A stretch of DNA of 64,000 nucleotides, from positions 48,501-112,500 of the forward strand of contig NZ_SOYS01000013.1 in NCBI RefSeq assembly GCF_011808225.1, written 5' to 3'. Positions 49,890-59,841 of this stretch are shown in pieces (position 1 is the first letter of the stretch; each line of letters opens with the position of its first letter). The position numbers were made by a program, and so were the translations under genes. A model generated the notes under the pieces. That model was given only the letters and a program-made list of their open reading frames with translations, ran no database searches and was not told where the DNA came from. This DNA is from Cedecea colo. GTDB taxonomy: Bacteria; Pseudomonadota; Gammaproteobacteria; Enterobacterales; Enterobacteriaceae.

Positions 49890-51041
49890 TCAATGCCAGC
49901 AAAAATGGTTTATCACCTGCATAATAAGCTTACGAGTCGGCTCAATAAAACGGGTTTCAATATATTCATCCGGCTGGTGCGCCTGATTAATTGAACCCGG
50001 CCCCAGCACCAGCGTCGGGCAGATGGTCTGAATAAACGGCGCTTCGGTGCAGTAGTTCACCACTTCAGTTTGTGCCCCCAGCAGCTTCTCAACAACCTGC
50101 ACCAGCTGATGATCTTTGGCGCATTCGTAGCCCGGAATCGGCGGATGAAGTTCAGAAACCGTCAGGCGACCCGGCCAGCGCTGGCTAACCGGCTCCAGCG
50201 CTTCATTCAGTAACCCATTAAGATCGTTTAACGTCAGGCCTGGCAGCGGGCGGATATCCATATGCAGTTCGCAGCAGGCGCAAATACGGTTTGCCGCGTC
50301 GCCGCCGCTGATGTGCCCCAGGTTTAACGTTGGATAAGGTACGGTGAAGGCATCGTGGTGGTAGCGATCTTTCAGGGTATTTTTCAGCGACATGATGTGG
50401 CCGATCGCATCGTGCATTAGCTCAATTGCATTCACACCGCGCGCCGGATCGCTTGAGTGGCCAGACTGGCCAAGGATGCGAATCGCGTTAGATATATGGC
50501 CTTTATGCGCACGCACCGGCTGCAGGGAGGTCGGTTCGCCGATGATCGCGCAGTCCGGGCGTAGATTCGTGGTTTCCGAGAAATAACGCGCGCCCGCCAT
50601 GGTGGTTTCTTCATCGGCGGTCGCCAGAATGTAAAGAGGCTTTTTCAGCGTCGTCACATCAACGTCACGCAGCGCATCAAGAATAAAGGCAAAGAAGCCT
50701 TTCATGTCAGCGGTGCCAAGACCATACAGTTTATTTTCGTGTTCTGTCAGGGTGAAGGGATCGCGTGTCCAGCGTCCATCATCAAAGGGTACGGTATCGG
50801 TATGGCCCGCCAGCAGCAGGCCGCCCGCGCCAGAACCGATGCTTGCCAGCATATTAAATTTGCTGCGGGTGCCGGGCACAGGCTGCACTTCGACGCTAAA
50901 ACCCAGGTCGCGGAACCATCCTGCCAGTAAATTGATTAAAGACTCATTGCTTTGATCCAACGCGCTGTCGGTGGCACTGATGGAGGGAGTCGCGATCAAC
51001 GCGCGGTAAATCTCGATAAAAGGAGGTAATTTCATCTTCAC
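49890..51041 (-). CDS. argE: Acetylornithine deacetylase
   Basis: ArgE removes the acetyl group from N-acetylornithine to give ornithine, closing the linear arginine route. The 383-residue M20 metallopeptidase has the metal-binding [14 protein letters not shown] near 78-91, [10 protein letters not shown] with the catalytic Glu near 141-150, and the C-terminal [14 protein letters not shown]. Length equals E. coli ArgE. It diverges from argCBGH and shares its operator. Confidence 0.99.
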   Translation of the reverse strand: MKMKLPPFIEIYRALIATPSISATDSALDQSNESLINLLAGWFRDLGFSVEVQPVPGTRSKFNMLASIGSGAGGLLLAGHTDTVPFDDGRWTRDPFTLTEHENKLYGLGTADMKGFFAFILDALRDVDVTTLKKPLYILATADEETTMAGARYFSETTNLRPDCAIIGEPTSLQPVRAHKGHISNAIRILGQSGHSSDPARGVNAIELMHDAIGHIMSLKNTLKDRYHHDAFTVPYPTLNLGHISGGDAANRICACCELHMDIRPLPGLTLNDLNGLLNEALEPVSQRWPGRLTVSELHPPIPGYECAKDHQLVQVVEKLLGAQTEVVNYCTEAPFIQTICPTLVLGPGSINQAHQPDEYIETRFIEPTRKLIMQVINHFCWH

Positions 51042-51066
51042 TGTTGACAGGCCTTAGGTTAGGATA

Positions 51067-51105
51067 GTATCAATATTCATGCATTAATTATGAATAAAAA
51101 TACAA
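51067..51105. promoter_or_regulatory. Two ARG boxes in the argE/argC control region
   Basis: Two 18-base boxes (51067-51084 and 51088-51105) are separated by three bases, the usual arrangement for the ArgR hexamer. The first has TGAATATTGATA on the minus strand and the second has TGAATAAAAATACA on the plus strand, each close to the WNTGAATWWWWATTCANW consensus. They lie 25 bases before argE and 122 before argC and should mediate arginine-dependent repression of both units. Confidence 0.88.
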
Positions 51106-51227
51106 TAACGTTGAGCGTAAAGGAACCCTTAAGCGTTCCGGTGAATAAAACCACGCTCGCAGACGTGGGTGATAGCCGCAAGGCTTTTTCCCTGAGCAGA
51201 CACGACGTAAGAAGGTGAACAGCCCAG
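51106..51227 (+). promoter_or_regulatory. argC leader with two small hairpins
   Basis: Between the ARG boxes and argC there is an untranslated leader of about 120 bases. GGAAC/GTTCC arms (51122-51139) and CCACG/CGTGG arms (51151-51168) form two small hairpins. No leader peptide rich in Arg codons is seen, so attenuation of the usual type is not supported. Confidence 0.4.
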
Positions 51228-52232
51228 ATGTTGAATACGCTGATTGTTGGTGCCAGCGGTTATGCAGGCGCAGAGCTTGTAACCTATTTGAATCGCCATC
51301 CTCATATGAACATAACCGCATTGACGGTTTCAGCGCAAAGTAATGACGCAGGAAAATTGATATCCGATCTGCATCCGCAATTAAAAGGCATTGTCGACAT
51401 GCCGTTACAGGCGATGTCTGACATCAGCGAATTTACCGACGGCGTCGATGTGGTGTTCCTGGCGACCGCTCATGAAGTGAGCCACGACCTTGCGCCACAG
51501 TTTCTGGACGCGGGCTGCGTAGTCATTGATTTATCCGGTGCGTTTCGGGTTAATGATGCTGAATTTTATCAGCGCTATTACGATTTTACTCACCAGCATC
51601 CGGCGCTGCTTGAAAAAGCGGTTTACGGCCTGGCCGAATGGCAAGCCGACAAATTAAAAGAAACGAACCTTATTTCCGTGCCCGGCTGTTACCCAACAGC
51701 ATCGCAGCTGGCGCTTAAGCCGCTGATTGATGCGGGCCTGCTGGATTTAAACCAGTGGCCGGTGATTAACGCCACCAGCGGCGTGAGTGGAGCAGGGCGC
51801 AAAGCGGCTATCTCCAACAGCTTCTGCGAAGTGAGCCTGCAGCCGTATGGCATTTTTAACCATCGCCATCAGCCAGAAATTGCAACGCATCTTGATGCGC
51901 AGGTTATTTTTACGCCTCATCTGGGCAATTTCCCGCGCGGGATCCTGGCAACGATTACCTGCCGCCTGAACGAAGGCGTGTCGCAGCAGCAGGTTGCCGA
52001 TGTCTTTAATCAGGCCTATCAGGACAAACCGCTGGTGCGCCTGTATGACAAAGGCGTTCCGGCGCTGAAAAACGTGGTGGGCCTGCCGTTCTGTGATATC
52101 GGCTTTGTCGTGCAGGAGAGGCATCTGATTGTCGTTGCAACCGAAGACAATCTGCTTAAAGGTGCATCGGCGCAGGCCGTACAGTGTCTGAACATTCGTT
52201 TTGGCTTCGCCGAAACGCAGTCTCTTATTTAA
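51228..52232 (+). CDS. argC: N-acetyl-gamma-glutamyl-phosphate reductase
   Basis: ArgC reduces acetylglutamyl phosphate to the semialdehyde with NADPH, step three of arginine synthesis. The 334-residue protein has the dinucleotide loop [12 protein letters not shown] at 7-18 and the catalytic cysteine in [14 protein letters not shown] near 150-163. Length equals E. coli ArgC. First gene of argCBGH, 16 bases before argB. Confidence 0.99.
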   Translation: MLNTLIVGASGYAGAELVTYLNRHPHMNITALTVSAQSNDAGKLISDLHPQLKGIVDMPLQAMSDISEFTDGVDVVFLATAHEVSHDLAPQFLDAGCVVIDLSGAFRVNDAEFYQRYYDFTHQHPALLEKAVYGLAEWQADKLKETNLISVPGCYPTASQLALKPLIDAGLLDLNQWPVINATSGVSGAGRKAAISNSFCEVSLQPYGIFNHRHQPEIATHLDAQVIFTPHLGNFPRGILATITCRLNEGVSQQQVADVFNQAYQDKPLVRLYDKGVPALKNVVGLPFCDIGFVVQERHLIVVATEDNLLKGASAQAVQCLNIRFGFAETQSLI

Positions 52233-52248
52233 CCGACAGCCGGGTGAA

Positions 52249-53025
52249 ATGATGAATCCGTTAATTATCAAATTAGGTGGCGTACTGCTTGATAGCGAAG
52301 AGGCGCTGGAGCGTCTGTTTACCGCGCTTGCGAGCTATCGTCAGTCCCACCAACGTCCGCTGGTGATCGTGCACGGCGGCGGCTGCCTGGTGGATGAGCT
52401 AATGAAAAAACTCTCCCTGCCGGTGAAAAAGAAAAATGGCCTGCGTGTTACGCCAGCCGATCAGATAGACATTATTACCGGCGCGCTGGCGGGTACAGCG
52501 AACAAAACGCTGCTGGCCTGGGCGAAAAAGCATGATATCAACGGTGTCGGCCTGTGCCTGGGCGACGGCGATAGCGTGACCGTGACCAGGCTTGACGAAG
52601 AGCTGGGCCATGTTGGACTGGCGAAACCAGGTTCAGCTAAGCTGATTACCACATTGCTTGAGTCGGGCTTTATGCCGATTGTCAGTTCAATTGGCGTGAC
52701 GGCGGAAGGCGAATTAATGAATGTAAACGCTGACCAGGCGGCAACCGCGCTGGCAGCAACGCTGAGTGCGGATTTGATTTTGCTCTCAGACGTAAGCGGT
52801 ATCCTGGACGGTAAAGGACAGCGCATCGCCGAAATGACGGCGGCAAAAGCTGAACAGCTTATCGATCAGGGCATTATTACCGATGGGATGATTGTAAAAG
52901 TAAACGCGGCGCTGGATGCTGCCCGTACGCTGGGTCGTCCGGTGGATATCGCCTCCTGGCGCCATGCGGATCAGCTCCCCTCTTTATTCAACGGTGTGGC
53001 AATTGGCACCCGGATTCTGGCTTAG
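52249..53025 (+). CDS. argB: Acetylglutamate kinase
   Basis: ArgB phosphorylates N-acetylglutamate, step two of arginine synthesis. The 258-residue amino acid kinase begins [20 protein letters not shown] with the conserved Lys and Gly loop, has [13 protein letters not shown] near 44-56 and [14 protein letters not shown]. It is short and lacks the N-terminal helix that makes other ArgB proteins arginine-sensitive. Tandem ATGs at 52249 and 52252 follow a GGGTGA ribosome site; the first gives the E. coli length. Confidence 0.98.
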   Translation: MMNPLIIKLGGVLLDSEEALERLFTALASYRQSHQRPLVIVHGGGCLVDELMKKLSLPVKKKNGLRVTPADQIDIITGALAGTANKTLLAWAKKHDINGVGLCLGDGDSVTVTRLDEELGHVGLAKPGSAKLITTLLESGFMPIVSSIGVTAEGELMNVNADQAATALAATLSADLILLSDVSGILDGKGQRIAEMTAAKAEQLIDQGIITDGMIVKVNAALDAARTLGRPVDIASWRHADQLPSLFNGVAIGTRILA

Positions 53026-53054
53026 TTTAGAAAAAGTATTTGAAGGAAAAGACA

Positions 53055-54272
53055 ATGGAAAACCACGGCATCAAAAAAATCGTTCTCGCCTACTCCGGCG
53101 GCCTTGATACATCTGCCATCATCCCATGGCTACAGGAAAACTATGGCGGCTGCGAAGTCGTCGCCTGCGTGGTGGATATCGGTCAGGATCGTGACGATCT
53201 GAAAGGCGTGGAGCAAAAAGCCCTGCGCTCCGGTGCGACTGAATGCTATGTAGTGGATGCGCGTGAAGAGTTTATCAGCGACTACGTTTACCCGGTTCTG
53301 CAAACTGGCGCACTGTATGAAGGCAGCTATCTGCTGGGTACTTCTATGGCTCGTCCGCTGATTGCAAAAGCGCTGGTAGATGTGGCGAATAAAGTTGGCG
53401 CGGATGCGCTGTGCCACGGTGCAACCGGTAAAGGTAACGACCAGGTGCGTTTCGAATCCACATGGGCCGCGCTGGCACCGCATCTGAAAGTTGTTGCACC
53501 ATGGCGTGAGTGGGATCTGCGTTCCCGTGAAGCGTTGCTCGACTATCTGAAAGAGCGTGATATCCCGACTACCGCCTCGCTGGAAAAAATCTACAGCCGT
53601 GACGAGAACGCCTGGCACATTTCCACCGAAGGCGGCGTACTGGAAAGCCCGTGGAATGCGCCAAATAAAGATTGTTGGGTGTGGACCGTTGATCCACAGG
53701 AAGCGCCAGACCAGGCTGAGCAGGTTACCGTCACCGTTAAGCAGGGCAAAGTTGTTGCCGTTAATGGCGAAGCAATGAGCCCGTTCAAATGCCTGGAAAC
53801 CCTGAACGTGATTGGCTCTAAGCACGGCATCGGTCGTATCGATATCGTCGAGAACCGTCTGGTAGGAATCAAATCCCGCGGCTGCTACGAAACCCCGGGA
53901 GGCACCATCATGATGGCTGCGCTGCGTGGCGTTGAGCAGCTGGTGCTGGATCGCGATAGCTTCAAATGGCGTGAGCAGCTAGGCCTGGAAATGTCATACG
54001 TGGTTTACGATGGTCGCTGGTTCGCGCCGCTGCGTAAATCCCTGCAGGCTTCCGCCGAGTCGCTGGCTGAAGAAGTGAACGGCGAAGTGGTGCTGCAACT
54101 TTATAAAGGCCAGGTCACGGCGATTCAGAAAAAATCTCCGAACAGCCTGTATAGCGAAGAGTTCGCAACCTTCGGCGAAGATGAAGTGTATGACCACAGC
54201 CACGCGGGCGGCTTCATCCGTCTGTTCTCGCTGTCATCACGCATTCGTGCTTTGAACGAGTTGAAGAAATAA
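53055..54272 (+). CDS. argG: Argininosuccinate synthase, short (about 400-residue) type
   Basis: ArgG couples citrulline and aspartate with ATP to give argininosuccinate, the substrate of ArgH. The 405-residue protein has the N-type ATP pyrophosphatase loop AYSGGLDTS at about 12-20, [13 protein letters not shown] near 119-131 and [11 protein letters not shown] near 277-287. This is the widespread short type. E. coli K-12 argG is a longer (447-residue) protein encoded elsewhere, so gene type and place differ here. The ATG at 53055 follows AAGGAA. It lies 29 bases after argB, and a duplicated terminator with a repeat element separates it from argH. Confidence 0.97.
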   Translation: MENHGIKKIVLAYSGGLDTSAIIPWLQENYGGCEVVACVVDIGQDRDDLKGVEQKALRSGATECYVVDAREEFISDYVYPVLQTGALYEGSYLLGTSMARPLIAKALVDVANKVGADALCHGATGKGNDQVRFESTWAALAPHLKVVAPWREWDLRSREALLDYLKERDIPTTASLEKIYSRDENAWHISTEGGVLESPWNAPNKDCWVWTVDPQEAPDQAEQVTVTVKQGKVVAVNGEAMSPFKCLETLNVIGSKHGIGRIDIVENRLVGIKSRGCYETPGGTIMMAALRGVEQLVLDRDSFKWREQLGLEMSYVVYDGRWFAPLRKSLQASAESLAEEVNGEVVLQLYKGQVTAIQKKSPNSLYSEEFATFGEDEVYDHSHAGGFIRLFSLSSRIRALNELKK

Positions 54273-54311
54273 GTAGCGCAAAAATTGTATAGAGAGCAGA
54301 ACACGTAATCA

Positions 54312-54332
54312 GGGCGCAGCTTGCTGCGCCTT
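54312..54332. repeat. Left copy of duplicated terminator (repeat locus B)
   Basis: This 21-base sequence begins GGGCGCAGC and ends GCTGCGCCTT. It recurs perfectly at 54473-54493. It forms a GGCGCAGC/GCTGCGCC stem, 40 bases after the argG stop, with only a short TT on its 3' side. Confidence 0.92.
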
Positions 54333-54472
54333 AGATTGCTGATAAAGAAGGAATAAGCGTGGTTTTTCCTTCTTTGTAGTTATCAGCCGAAAATCAACGC
54401 GTTGATTTTCCTTATTTTTTATTCAGCGCTATACGTTCAACCTGTGTTGGTTGAGAGTTTGTCATCAGTCTG
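54333..54472 (+). mobile_element. Terminator-nested repeat, copy B (140 bp)
   Basis: It runs from AGATTGCTGATAAAGAAGG to TTTGTCATCAGTCTG. Its ends pair as AGATTGCTGATAAA against the complement AGACTGATGACAAA. It carries the same two hairpins as copy A (GCTGAT-AAAGAAGG with CCTTCTTT...ATCAGC, and GAAAATCAA/TTGATTTTC). Its 3' half, including TTATTTTTTATTC and AACCTGTG-TTGGTT, is shared with copy C but not with A. It lies inside the argCBGH cluster between argG and argH, so it brings two terminator hairpins into an operon. Confidence 0.8.
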
Positions 54473-54495
54473 GGGCGCAGCTTGCTGCGCCTTTT
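54473..54495 (+). terminator. Intrinsic terminator between argG and argH, right copy
   Basis: The stem GGCGCAGC/GCTGCGCC with a TT loop is followed by four T. It is the direct repeat of the left copy. It ends 25 bases before the argH ATG, so argH depends on read-through or on a promoter I could not identify. Confidence 0.8.
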
Positions 54496-54520
54496 GCTTA
54501 AAAAATTCAGGAGCGGGAAA

Positions 54521-55894
54521 ATGGCACTTTGGGGCGGACGTTTTACTCAGGCAGCGGATCGGCGGTTTAAAGAGCTGAATGATTCCCTGCGTTTTGATTA
54601 TCGGCTGGCGGAGCAGGATATTGTCGGTTCGGTTGCCTGGTCTAAAGCGCTGGTGACGGTGAACGTACTGACGGCTGACGAGCAACGCCAACTCGAAGAG
54701 GCGCTGTCTACTCTGCTGGAGGAGGTTCGTGTCAATCCTCGCGCTATTTTAGCCAGTGATGCAGAAGATATTCATAGCTGGGTCGAGAGCAAGCTTATCG
54801 ACAAAGTGGGCGATCTCGGTAAGAAGCTGCATACCGGCCGCAGCCGTAACGATCAGGTAGCAACCGATATCAAATTATGGTGCAAGGCGCAGGTGGCCGA
54901 ACTGGGTGAAGCGCTGCATCATTTACAACTGGCTTTAGTGGCAACAGCCGAAGCTAATCAGGATGCGGTAATGCCTGGCTATACTCACCTGCAACGCGCA
55001 CAGCCGGTGACTTTTGCCCACTGGTGCATGGCGTATGTAGAAATGCTGTCGCGTGACGAAAGCCGCCTGAAAGATACCCTGGCTCGCCTCGACGTCAGCC
55101 CGCTGGGTTGTGGCGCGCTGGCGGGAACGGCCTATCCGATGGATCGTGAGCAACTTGCCGGCTGGTTAGGATTTTCCTCTGCTACGCGCAATAGCCTCGA
55201 CAGCGTTTCCGATCGCGACCATGTGCTGGAACTGCTGTCCAACGCCGCTATTAGCATGGTTCACCTTTCGCGCTTTGCCGAAGACCTGATTTTCTTCAAT
55301 ACCGGTGAAGCCAGTTTTGTTGAGCTGTCTGACCGCGTGACCTCCGGATCTTCACTGATGCCGCAGAAGAAAAACCCAGATGCGCTGGAGCTGATTCGCG
55401 GTAAATGTGGCCGTGTGCAGGGCGCGCTGACGGGCATGATGATGACCATGAAAGGCCTGCCGCTGGCTTACAACAAAGACATGCAGGAAGACAAAGAAGG
55501 GTTATTCGACGCGCTGGATACCTGGCTGGATTGTCTGAACATGGCCTCGCTGGTGCTGGACGGCATTCAGGTAAAACGCCCGCGTGCGAAGGAAGCGGCC
55601 CAGCAAGGCTATGCTAATTCAACCGAACTGGCGGATTATCTCGTCGCCAAAGGCGTACCTTTCCGTGAAGCGCACCATATTGTGGGTGAAGCCGTAGTGG
55701 AAGCGATTCGACAGGGGAAAGCGCTGGAAGCGTTGTCGCTGGCTGATTTGCAAAAATTCAGCGGCGTAATCGGTGAGGATGTTTATCCGATCCTTGAGCT
55801 GCAATCCTGCCTTGATAAACGTGCTGCAAAAGGCGGCGTTTCACCGCAGCAGGTGGCTTTGGCGATCGAAGATGCCAAACAGCGTCTGATGTAA
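54521..55894 (+). CDS. argH: Argininosuccinate lyase
   Basis: ArgH splits argininosuccinate to arginine and fumarate, the last step of the pathway. The 457-residue fumarase/aspartase-family protein has [14 protein letters not shown] near 106-119 and the signature [15 protein letters not shown] near 276-290 with the catalytic Ser. Length equals E. coli ArgH. The ATG at 54521 follows CAGGAGCGG; the frame is open 13 codons upstream into the terminator, which is not credible coding. Confidence 0.98.
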   Translation: MALWGGRFTQAADRRFKELNDSLRFDYRLAEQDIVGSVAWSKALVTVNVLTADEQRQLEEALSTLLEEVRVNPRAILASDAEDIHSWVESKLIDKVGDLGKKLHTGRSRNDQVATDIKLWCKAQVAELGEALHHLQLALVATAEANQDAVMPGYTHLQRAQPVTFAHWCMAYVEMLSRDESRLKDTLARLDVSPLGCGALAGTAYPMDREQLAGWLGFSSATRNSLDSVSDRDHVLELLSNAAISMVHLSRFAEDLIFFNTGEASFVELSDRVTSGSSLMPQKKNPDALELIRGKCGRVQGALTGMMMTMKGLPLAYNKDMQEDKEGLFDALDTWLDCLNMASLVLDGIQVKRPRAKEAAQQGYANSTELADYLVAKGVPFREAHHIVGEAVVEAIRQGKALEALSLADLQKFSGVIGEDVYPILELQSCLDKRAAKGGVSPQQVALAIEDAKQRLM

Positions 55895-55940
55895 CTTCCT
55901 GGGAGGCCTGTTTTGCAGAGGGCTGCCCTGAATCCAGCGC

Positions 55941-56065
55941 AAAAAAAAAGCGGACATCAAGTCCGCTAAAAATTCACGTTGGCATTTTCATAGTTAGTCA
56001 GGTCAGAGAACAGAGATTTTCTCCTCAGCACCACAATCCATTGAGGGTTGAAGTATGGATTGTTC
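55941..56065 (-). ncRNA. oxyS: OxyS small RNA
   Basis: OxyS is a peroxide-induced, Hfq-binding RNA transcribed divergently from oxyR by OxyR. On the minus strand GCCAACGTGAA, identical to the 3' part of E. coli OxyS, precedes the terminator hairpin AGCGGAC-TTGA-TGTCCGCT and nine T (55941-55949). Upstream, ACAATCCAT/ATGGATTGT form a 5' stem with loop ACTTCAACCCTCA in the place of the first OxyS stem. The terminator loop and 5' stem sequences differ from E. coli, and the RNA seems about 15 nt longer. The 5' end is estimated. Confidence 0.82.
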
Positions 56066-56100
56066 GTGCTGTTGCCGGCTATTATTCATAATCTCGCTTG

Positions 56101-56137
56101 ATAGGGATAATCGTTCATTGCTATGCTATCTATCGCC
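56101..56137. promoter_or_regulatory. Putative OxyR binding region, oxyS/oxyR
   Basis: ATAGGGATAATCGTTCATTGC is followed by CTATGCTATCTATCGCC, with several ATAG and CTAT tetramers spaced as in OxyR sites. It closely follows the E. coli oxyRS operator as I remember it. It lies between the start of OxyS and the oxyR ATG. OxyR would activate oxyS and repress its own gene from here. Confidence 0.6.
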
Positions 56138-56167
56138 ATGGGCTATCATGGTGCTGGAGGATAGATA

Positions 56168-57085
56168 ATGAATATTCGTGATCTTGAATACCTTGTGGCG
56201 TTAGCTGAACATCGCCATTTTCGTCGGGCAGCGGATGCCTGTCATGTTAGCCAGCCAACGCTGAGCGGCCAAATCCGTAAGCTGGAAGATGAGCTGGGCG
56301 TCATGCTGCTGGAGCGCACCAGCCGCAAAGTTTTATTCACGCAGGCAGGTTTGCTGCTGGTCGATCAGGCCCGCACCGTACTGCGAGAAGTCAAAGTGCT
56401 GAAAGAGATGGCCAGCCAGCAAGGCGAGGCGATGTCCGGACCGTTGCATATCGGCCTGATCCCAACCGTGGGGCCTTATCTGCTGCCGCAGATTATCCCG
56501 ATGCTGCACAAAACTTTCCCGAAGCTGGAAATGTATCTGCATGAAGCGCAGACCCATCAACTATTAGCTCAGCTTGATAGCGGTAAGCTCGACTGCGCAA
56601 TTGTGGCGCTGGTGAAAGAGAGCGAAGCCTTTATTGAGGTGCCGCTGTTCGATGAGCCAATGGTGCTGGCGGTATATCAGGACCATGCGTGGGCAAACCG
56701 CGACAGAGTGCCGCTCTCAGACCTGGCCGGTGAAAAACTGCTGATGCTGGAAGACGGACACTGTCTGCGCGATCAGGCGCTGGGTTTCTGTTTTGAAGCG
56801 GGTGCCGATGAAGACACGCACTTCCGGGCAACCAGCCTTGAAACGCTGCGTAATATGGTCGCTGCGGGCAGCGGAATTACGCTGTTGCCGGCGCTGGCCG
56901 TGCCAAATGAACGCGAGCGGGACGGGGTCGTTTATCTGCCGTGTTATAAACCAGAGCCGCGACGTACGATTGGTCTGGTTTATCGTCCGGGTTCTCCGCT
57001 GCGTAGCCGCTATGAGCAGCTTGCAGAAGCCGTCCGCACACAGATGGACGGCCATTTTGACTCAGTGTTAAAACAGGCGGTTTAA
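56168..57085 (+). CDS. oxyR: Hydrogen peroxide sensor-regulator OxyR
   Basis: OxyR activates peroxide defence genes when its two cysteines form a disulfide. The 305-residue LysR-family protein has a helix-turn-helix in the first 60 residues ([20 protein letters not shown]) and both redox cysteines in [20 protein letters not shown], corresponding to Cys199 and Cys208. Length equals E. coli OxyR. A GGAGG ribosome site precedes the ATG. Its last 18 bases overlap the end of sthA, tail to tail. Confidence 0.99.
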   Translation: MNIRDLEYLVALAEHRHFRRAADACHVSQPTLSGQIRKLEDELGVMLLERTSRKVLFTQAGLLLVDQARTVLREVKVLKEMASQQGEAMSGPLHIGLIPTVGPYLLPQIIPMLHKTFPKLEMYLHEAQTHQLLAQLDSGKLDCAIVALVKESEAFIEVPLFDEPMVLAVYQDHAWANRDRVPLSDLAGEKLLMLEDGHCLRDQALGFCFEAGADEDTHFRATSLETLRNMVAAGSGITLLPALAVPNERERDGVVYLPCYKPEPRRTIGLVYRPGSPLRSRYEQLAEAVRTQMDGHFDSVLKQAV

Positions 57086-58468
57086 GCCGTTTAACGCCGC
57101 TACCCGATAGGCTTCCGCCATCGTTGGGTAGTTAAAGGTGGTGTTGACGAAGTACTCAATGGTGTTGCCACCACCTTTCTGCTCCATTATCGCCTGGCCG
57201 ATGTGAATAATTTCTGCCGCGCGTTCGCCAAAGCAGTGAATGCCTAATATCTCTTTCGTCTCGCGATGGAAGAGAATTTTTAGCGTACCCACGTTCATGC
57301 CGACGATCTGCGCGCGAGCCAGATGCTTAAACTGAGCGCGGCCCACTTCATAAGGCACTTTCATGGACGTTAGCTGCTGTTCGGTTTTCCCGACGGAGCT
57401 GATTTCCGGAATGGTGTAAATCCCGGTTGGAATATCTTCAATCAGGTGCGCATTGGCTTCACCTTTAACCAGCGCCTGTGCTGCGATACGGCCCTGATCG
57501 TAAGCCGCAGAAGCAAGGCTTGGATAACCAATCACGTCGCCAACGGCATAGATATGCGGCTGCGCTGTCTGATACATGCTGTTGACCTTCAGCAAGCCAC
57601 GGCTATCGGTTTCCAGCCCGACGTTTTCCAGCGACAGAGAATCTGTATTCCCCGTGCGGCCGTTGGCGTACAGCAGGCAGTCGGCTTTAACTTTCTTGCC
57701 GGATTTCAACGAGACAATCACGCCGTCTTCCATACCTTCAATCTTCTCAAACTCTTCGTTATGGCGGATAACGACGCCGCTGTTCCAGAAGTGATAAGAG
57801 AGCGAGTCTGACATTTCCTGATCGAGGAACGCCAGCAGGCGGTCGCGCGTGTTAATCAAATCCACTTTAACGTTCATGCCGCGAAAAATAGACGCGTATT
57901 CACAGCCGATAACCCCGGCGCCGTAAATAATTACGTGGCGCGGTTCGTGGTGCAGGCTGAGGATGGAGTCGCTGTCGTAAATACGCGGATGGGTGAAGTC
58001 TACTTCTGGTGGACGGTATGGACGTGAGCCGCAGGCAATAACGAACTTCTCGGCGGTGATCGTTTCGACCGCGCCGTCCGGGCATTCCAGTGCGATAGTG
58101 TGCTCATCCACAAACCTTGCGTCGCCCTGCAACATCTCGCAGCGGTTGCGCTCATAGAAGCTTTGGCGCATGCGGGTTTGCTGGTTAATCACGCTATCGG
58201 CGTGGTTAAGGATATCGGCAAAGGAAGAACGGAGGAGGTGGGTATGGTCGCTGTATAACGGGTTTTGATTGAATTCTATAATACGGCTAACGGCATGGCG
58301 GAGGGCTTTTGAAGGAATGGTGCCCCAATGGGTACAGCCGCCGCCAACGTTATGGTAGCGCTCAATCACCGCGACCCTGGCGCCAAGTTTTACCAGCCCC
58401 ATTGCAGCGCCTTCGCCGCCCGGGCCGGAACCAATTACTACTGCATCATAATCGTAGGTGTGTGACAT
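57068..58468 (-). CDS. sthA: Soluble pyridine nucleotide transhydrogenase
   Basis: SthA (UdhA) is a cytoplasmic flavoprotein that passes hydride between NADPH and NAD+, mainly lowering NADPH. The 466-residue protein has the FAD loop [15 protein letters not shown] at 11-25 and [15 protein letters not shown] near 43-57, where the second redox cysteine of disulfide reductases is replaced by Thr, as in this enzyme. The NAD loop is [15 protein letters not shown]. Length equals E. coli SthA. It diverges from fabR. Confidence 0.98.
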   Translation of the reverse strand: MSHTYDYDAVVIGSGPGGEGAAMGLVKLGARVAVIERYHNVGGGCTHWGTIPSKALRHAVSRIIEFNQNPLYSDHTHLLRSSFADILNHADSVINQQTRMRQSFYERNRCEMLQGDARFVDEHTIALECPDGAVETITAEKFVIACGSRPYRPPEVDFTHPRIYDSDSILSLHHEPRHVIIYGAGVIGCEYASIFRGMNVKVDLINTRDRLLAFLDQEMSDSLSYHFWNSGVVIRHNEEFEKIEGMEDGVIVSLKSGKKVKADCLLYANGRTGNTDSLSLENVGLETDSRGLLKVNSMYQTAQPHIYAVGDVIGYPSLASAAYDQGRIAAQALVKGEANAHLIEDIPTGIYTIPEISSVGKTEQQLTSMKVPYEVGRAQFKHLARAQIVGMNVGTLKILFHRETKEILGIHCFGERAAEIIHIGQAIMEQKGGGNTIEYFVNTTFNYPTMAEAYRVAALNGLNRLF

Positions 58469-58665
58469 GGTAAGGCTTACCTGTTCTTATACATAAAAGC
58501 AACATGATGGTAACATCATCGGCGGTATAACCCAATTATCCTTGTGCTTTTTCCTTTCGTTAAGCGAGCAACGTCCCGTAAACAATCATTCACAATCCTG
58601 TATAAAAGCGGTAGCGTTAAGTTCTGATATAGTGCCAGTTCGGTTTGAGGGATTCAGGCGACGTG

Positions 58666-59307
58666 ATGGGTGTAAGAGCGCAACAAAAAGAACGAACCAG
58701 ACGTTCTCTGATAGAAGCCGCGTTTAGCCAGCTAAGCGCTGAGCGGAGCTTTGCAAGTCTCAGCTTACGCGAGGTGGCACGTGAGGCAGGGATTGCGCCA
58801 ACGTCGTTTTATCGTCATTTTCGCGATGTTGATGAGCTGGGCCTGACCATGGTAGATGAAAGTGGCTTAATGCTGCGTCAGCTAATGCGTCAGGCGCGCC
58901 AGCGTATTGCCAAAGGCGGAAGCGTTATCCGTACTTCCGTTTCCACATTTATGGAGTTTATCGGTAATAACCCTAACGCCTTCCGTTTACTGTTACGCGA
59001 GCGTTCAGGAACTTCCGCCGCTTTCCGTGCCGCGGTGGCGCGCGAGATACAGCATTTTATTGCGGAACTTGCCGACTATTTAGAACTCGAAAATCGCATG
59101 CCGCGCAGCTTTACTGAAGCGCAGGCAGAAGCGATGGTAACTATTGTTTTTAGTGCCGGTGCCGAAGCGCTGGACGTTGATATCGATCAGCGTCGTCAGC
59201 TCGAAGAGCGCCTGGTGTTGCAGTTGCGCATGATCTCAAAAGGTGCGTATTACTGGTATCGCCGGGAGCAAGAAAAGATGTCGCTGGCTCAATTATCCGA
59301 AGAGTGA
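58666..59307 (+). CDS. fabR: TetR-family fatty-acid regulator FabR
   Basis: FabR represses fabA and fabB and adjusts the ratio of unsaturated to saturated fatty acids in response to acyl-ACP/CoA. The 213-residue protein has a TetR helix-turn-helix ([22 protein letters not shown] after it) and a long helical effector domain. The ATG at 58666 ([14 protein letters not shown]) matches the accepted E. coli start; a GTG lies directly before it. It is followed ten bases later by yijD, forming the conserved fabR-yijD pair. Confidence 0.97.
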   Translation: MGVRAQQKERTRRSLIEAAFSQLSAERSFASLSLREVAREAGIAPTSFYRHFRDVDELGLTMVDESGLMLRQLMRQARQRIAKGGSVIRTSVSTFMEFIGNNPNAFRLLLRERSGTSAAFRAAVAREIQHFIAELADYLELENRMPRSFTEAQAEAMVTIVFSAGAEALDVDIDQRRQLEERLVLQLRMISKGAYYWYRREQEKMSLAQLSEE

Positions 59308-59317
59308 AGGACGAGCA

Positions 59318-59662
59318 ATGAAACAGTTACAAGAGAGAGGTACGCTGGTGCAGGCGTTTATCGCCGGTCTTTCAATTAACGGAACCTTTGCCGCGCTGTT
59401 CAGTTCGGTGGTGCCGTTTTCCATTTTCCCGATTATTGCTCTGGTGCTGACGGTGTACTGTCTGCACCAGCGTTACCAGAATCGGACCATGCCGGTAGGG
59501 TTGCCGGGTCTCGCCGCAGCCTGTTTCGTGCTTGGCGTGTTGCTGTACAGCGCCGTCGTGCGTGCTGAATATCCTGTTATCGGTTCGAACTTCCTGCCGT
59601 CTGTGCTTTCGGTGGCATTGCTGTTCTGGATTGGCGTCAAAATCCGCGCGCGCAAAGCATAA
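59318..59662 (+). CDS. yijD: DUF1422 inner membrane protein YijD
   Basis: The 114-residue protein begins [20 protein letters not shown] and has four hydrophobic segments. It contains [18 protein letters not shown] and ends in a basic IRARKA tail, in line with the YijD family (DUF1422). The function is unknown; steady pairing with fabR suggests a membrane-lipid link but that is inference. GAAGGA lies before the ATG at 59318, so the longer upstream frame overlapping fabR is rejected. Confidence 0.95.
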   Translation: MKQLQERGTLVQAFIAGLSINGTFAALFSSVVPFSIFPIIALVLTVYCLHQRYQNRTMPVGLPGLAAACFVLGVLLYSAVVRAEYPVIGSNFLPSVLSVALLFWIGVKIRARKA

Positions 59663-59679
59663 GCCAGCCGGCATATAAA

Positions 59680-59707
59680 AACGGACGCCCCGGCGCCCGT
59701 TTTTACT
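59680..59707. repeat. Left copy of duplicated terminator (repeat locus C)
   Basis: This 28-base sequence begins AACGGACGCC and ends GCCCGTTTTTACT. It recurs perfectly at 59842-59869. Its ACGGRCGCC-type stem and five T form a complete terminator for yijD, 19 bases after the stop. Confidence 0.92.
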
Positions 59708-59841
59708 GCTGACAAAGAAGGAAAAAGCGTGGTTTTCCCTTCTTTGTGTTTATCAGCCTAAAAGCAATCCGTTGATTTTCCTTATTTTTTATTCGGTGAT
59801 ATAGATTTAACCTGTGCTGGTTAGAGTTTGTCATCAGTCTG
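59708..59841 (+). mobile_element. Terminator-nested repeat, copy C (134 bp, or 137 with ACT)
   Basis: The element reads ACTGCTGACAAAGAAGG (from 59705) to TTTGTCATCAGTCTG. In this copy the end repeat is clearest: ACTGCTGACAAA against ACTGATGACAAA. The three-base ACT also belongs to the flanking direct repeat, so the exact left boundary is ambiguous by three bases. Hairpin 1 is kept (AAAGAAGG/CCTTCTTT, GCTGA/TCAGC), while hairpin 2 has decayed (AAAGCAATCC-GTTGATTTT). The 3' half resembles copy B. Confidence 0.8.
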
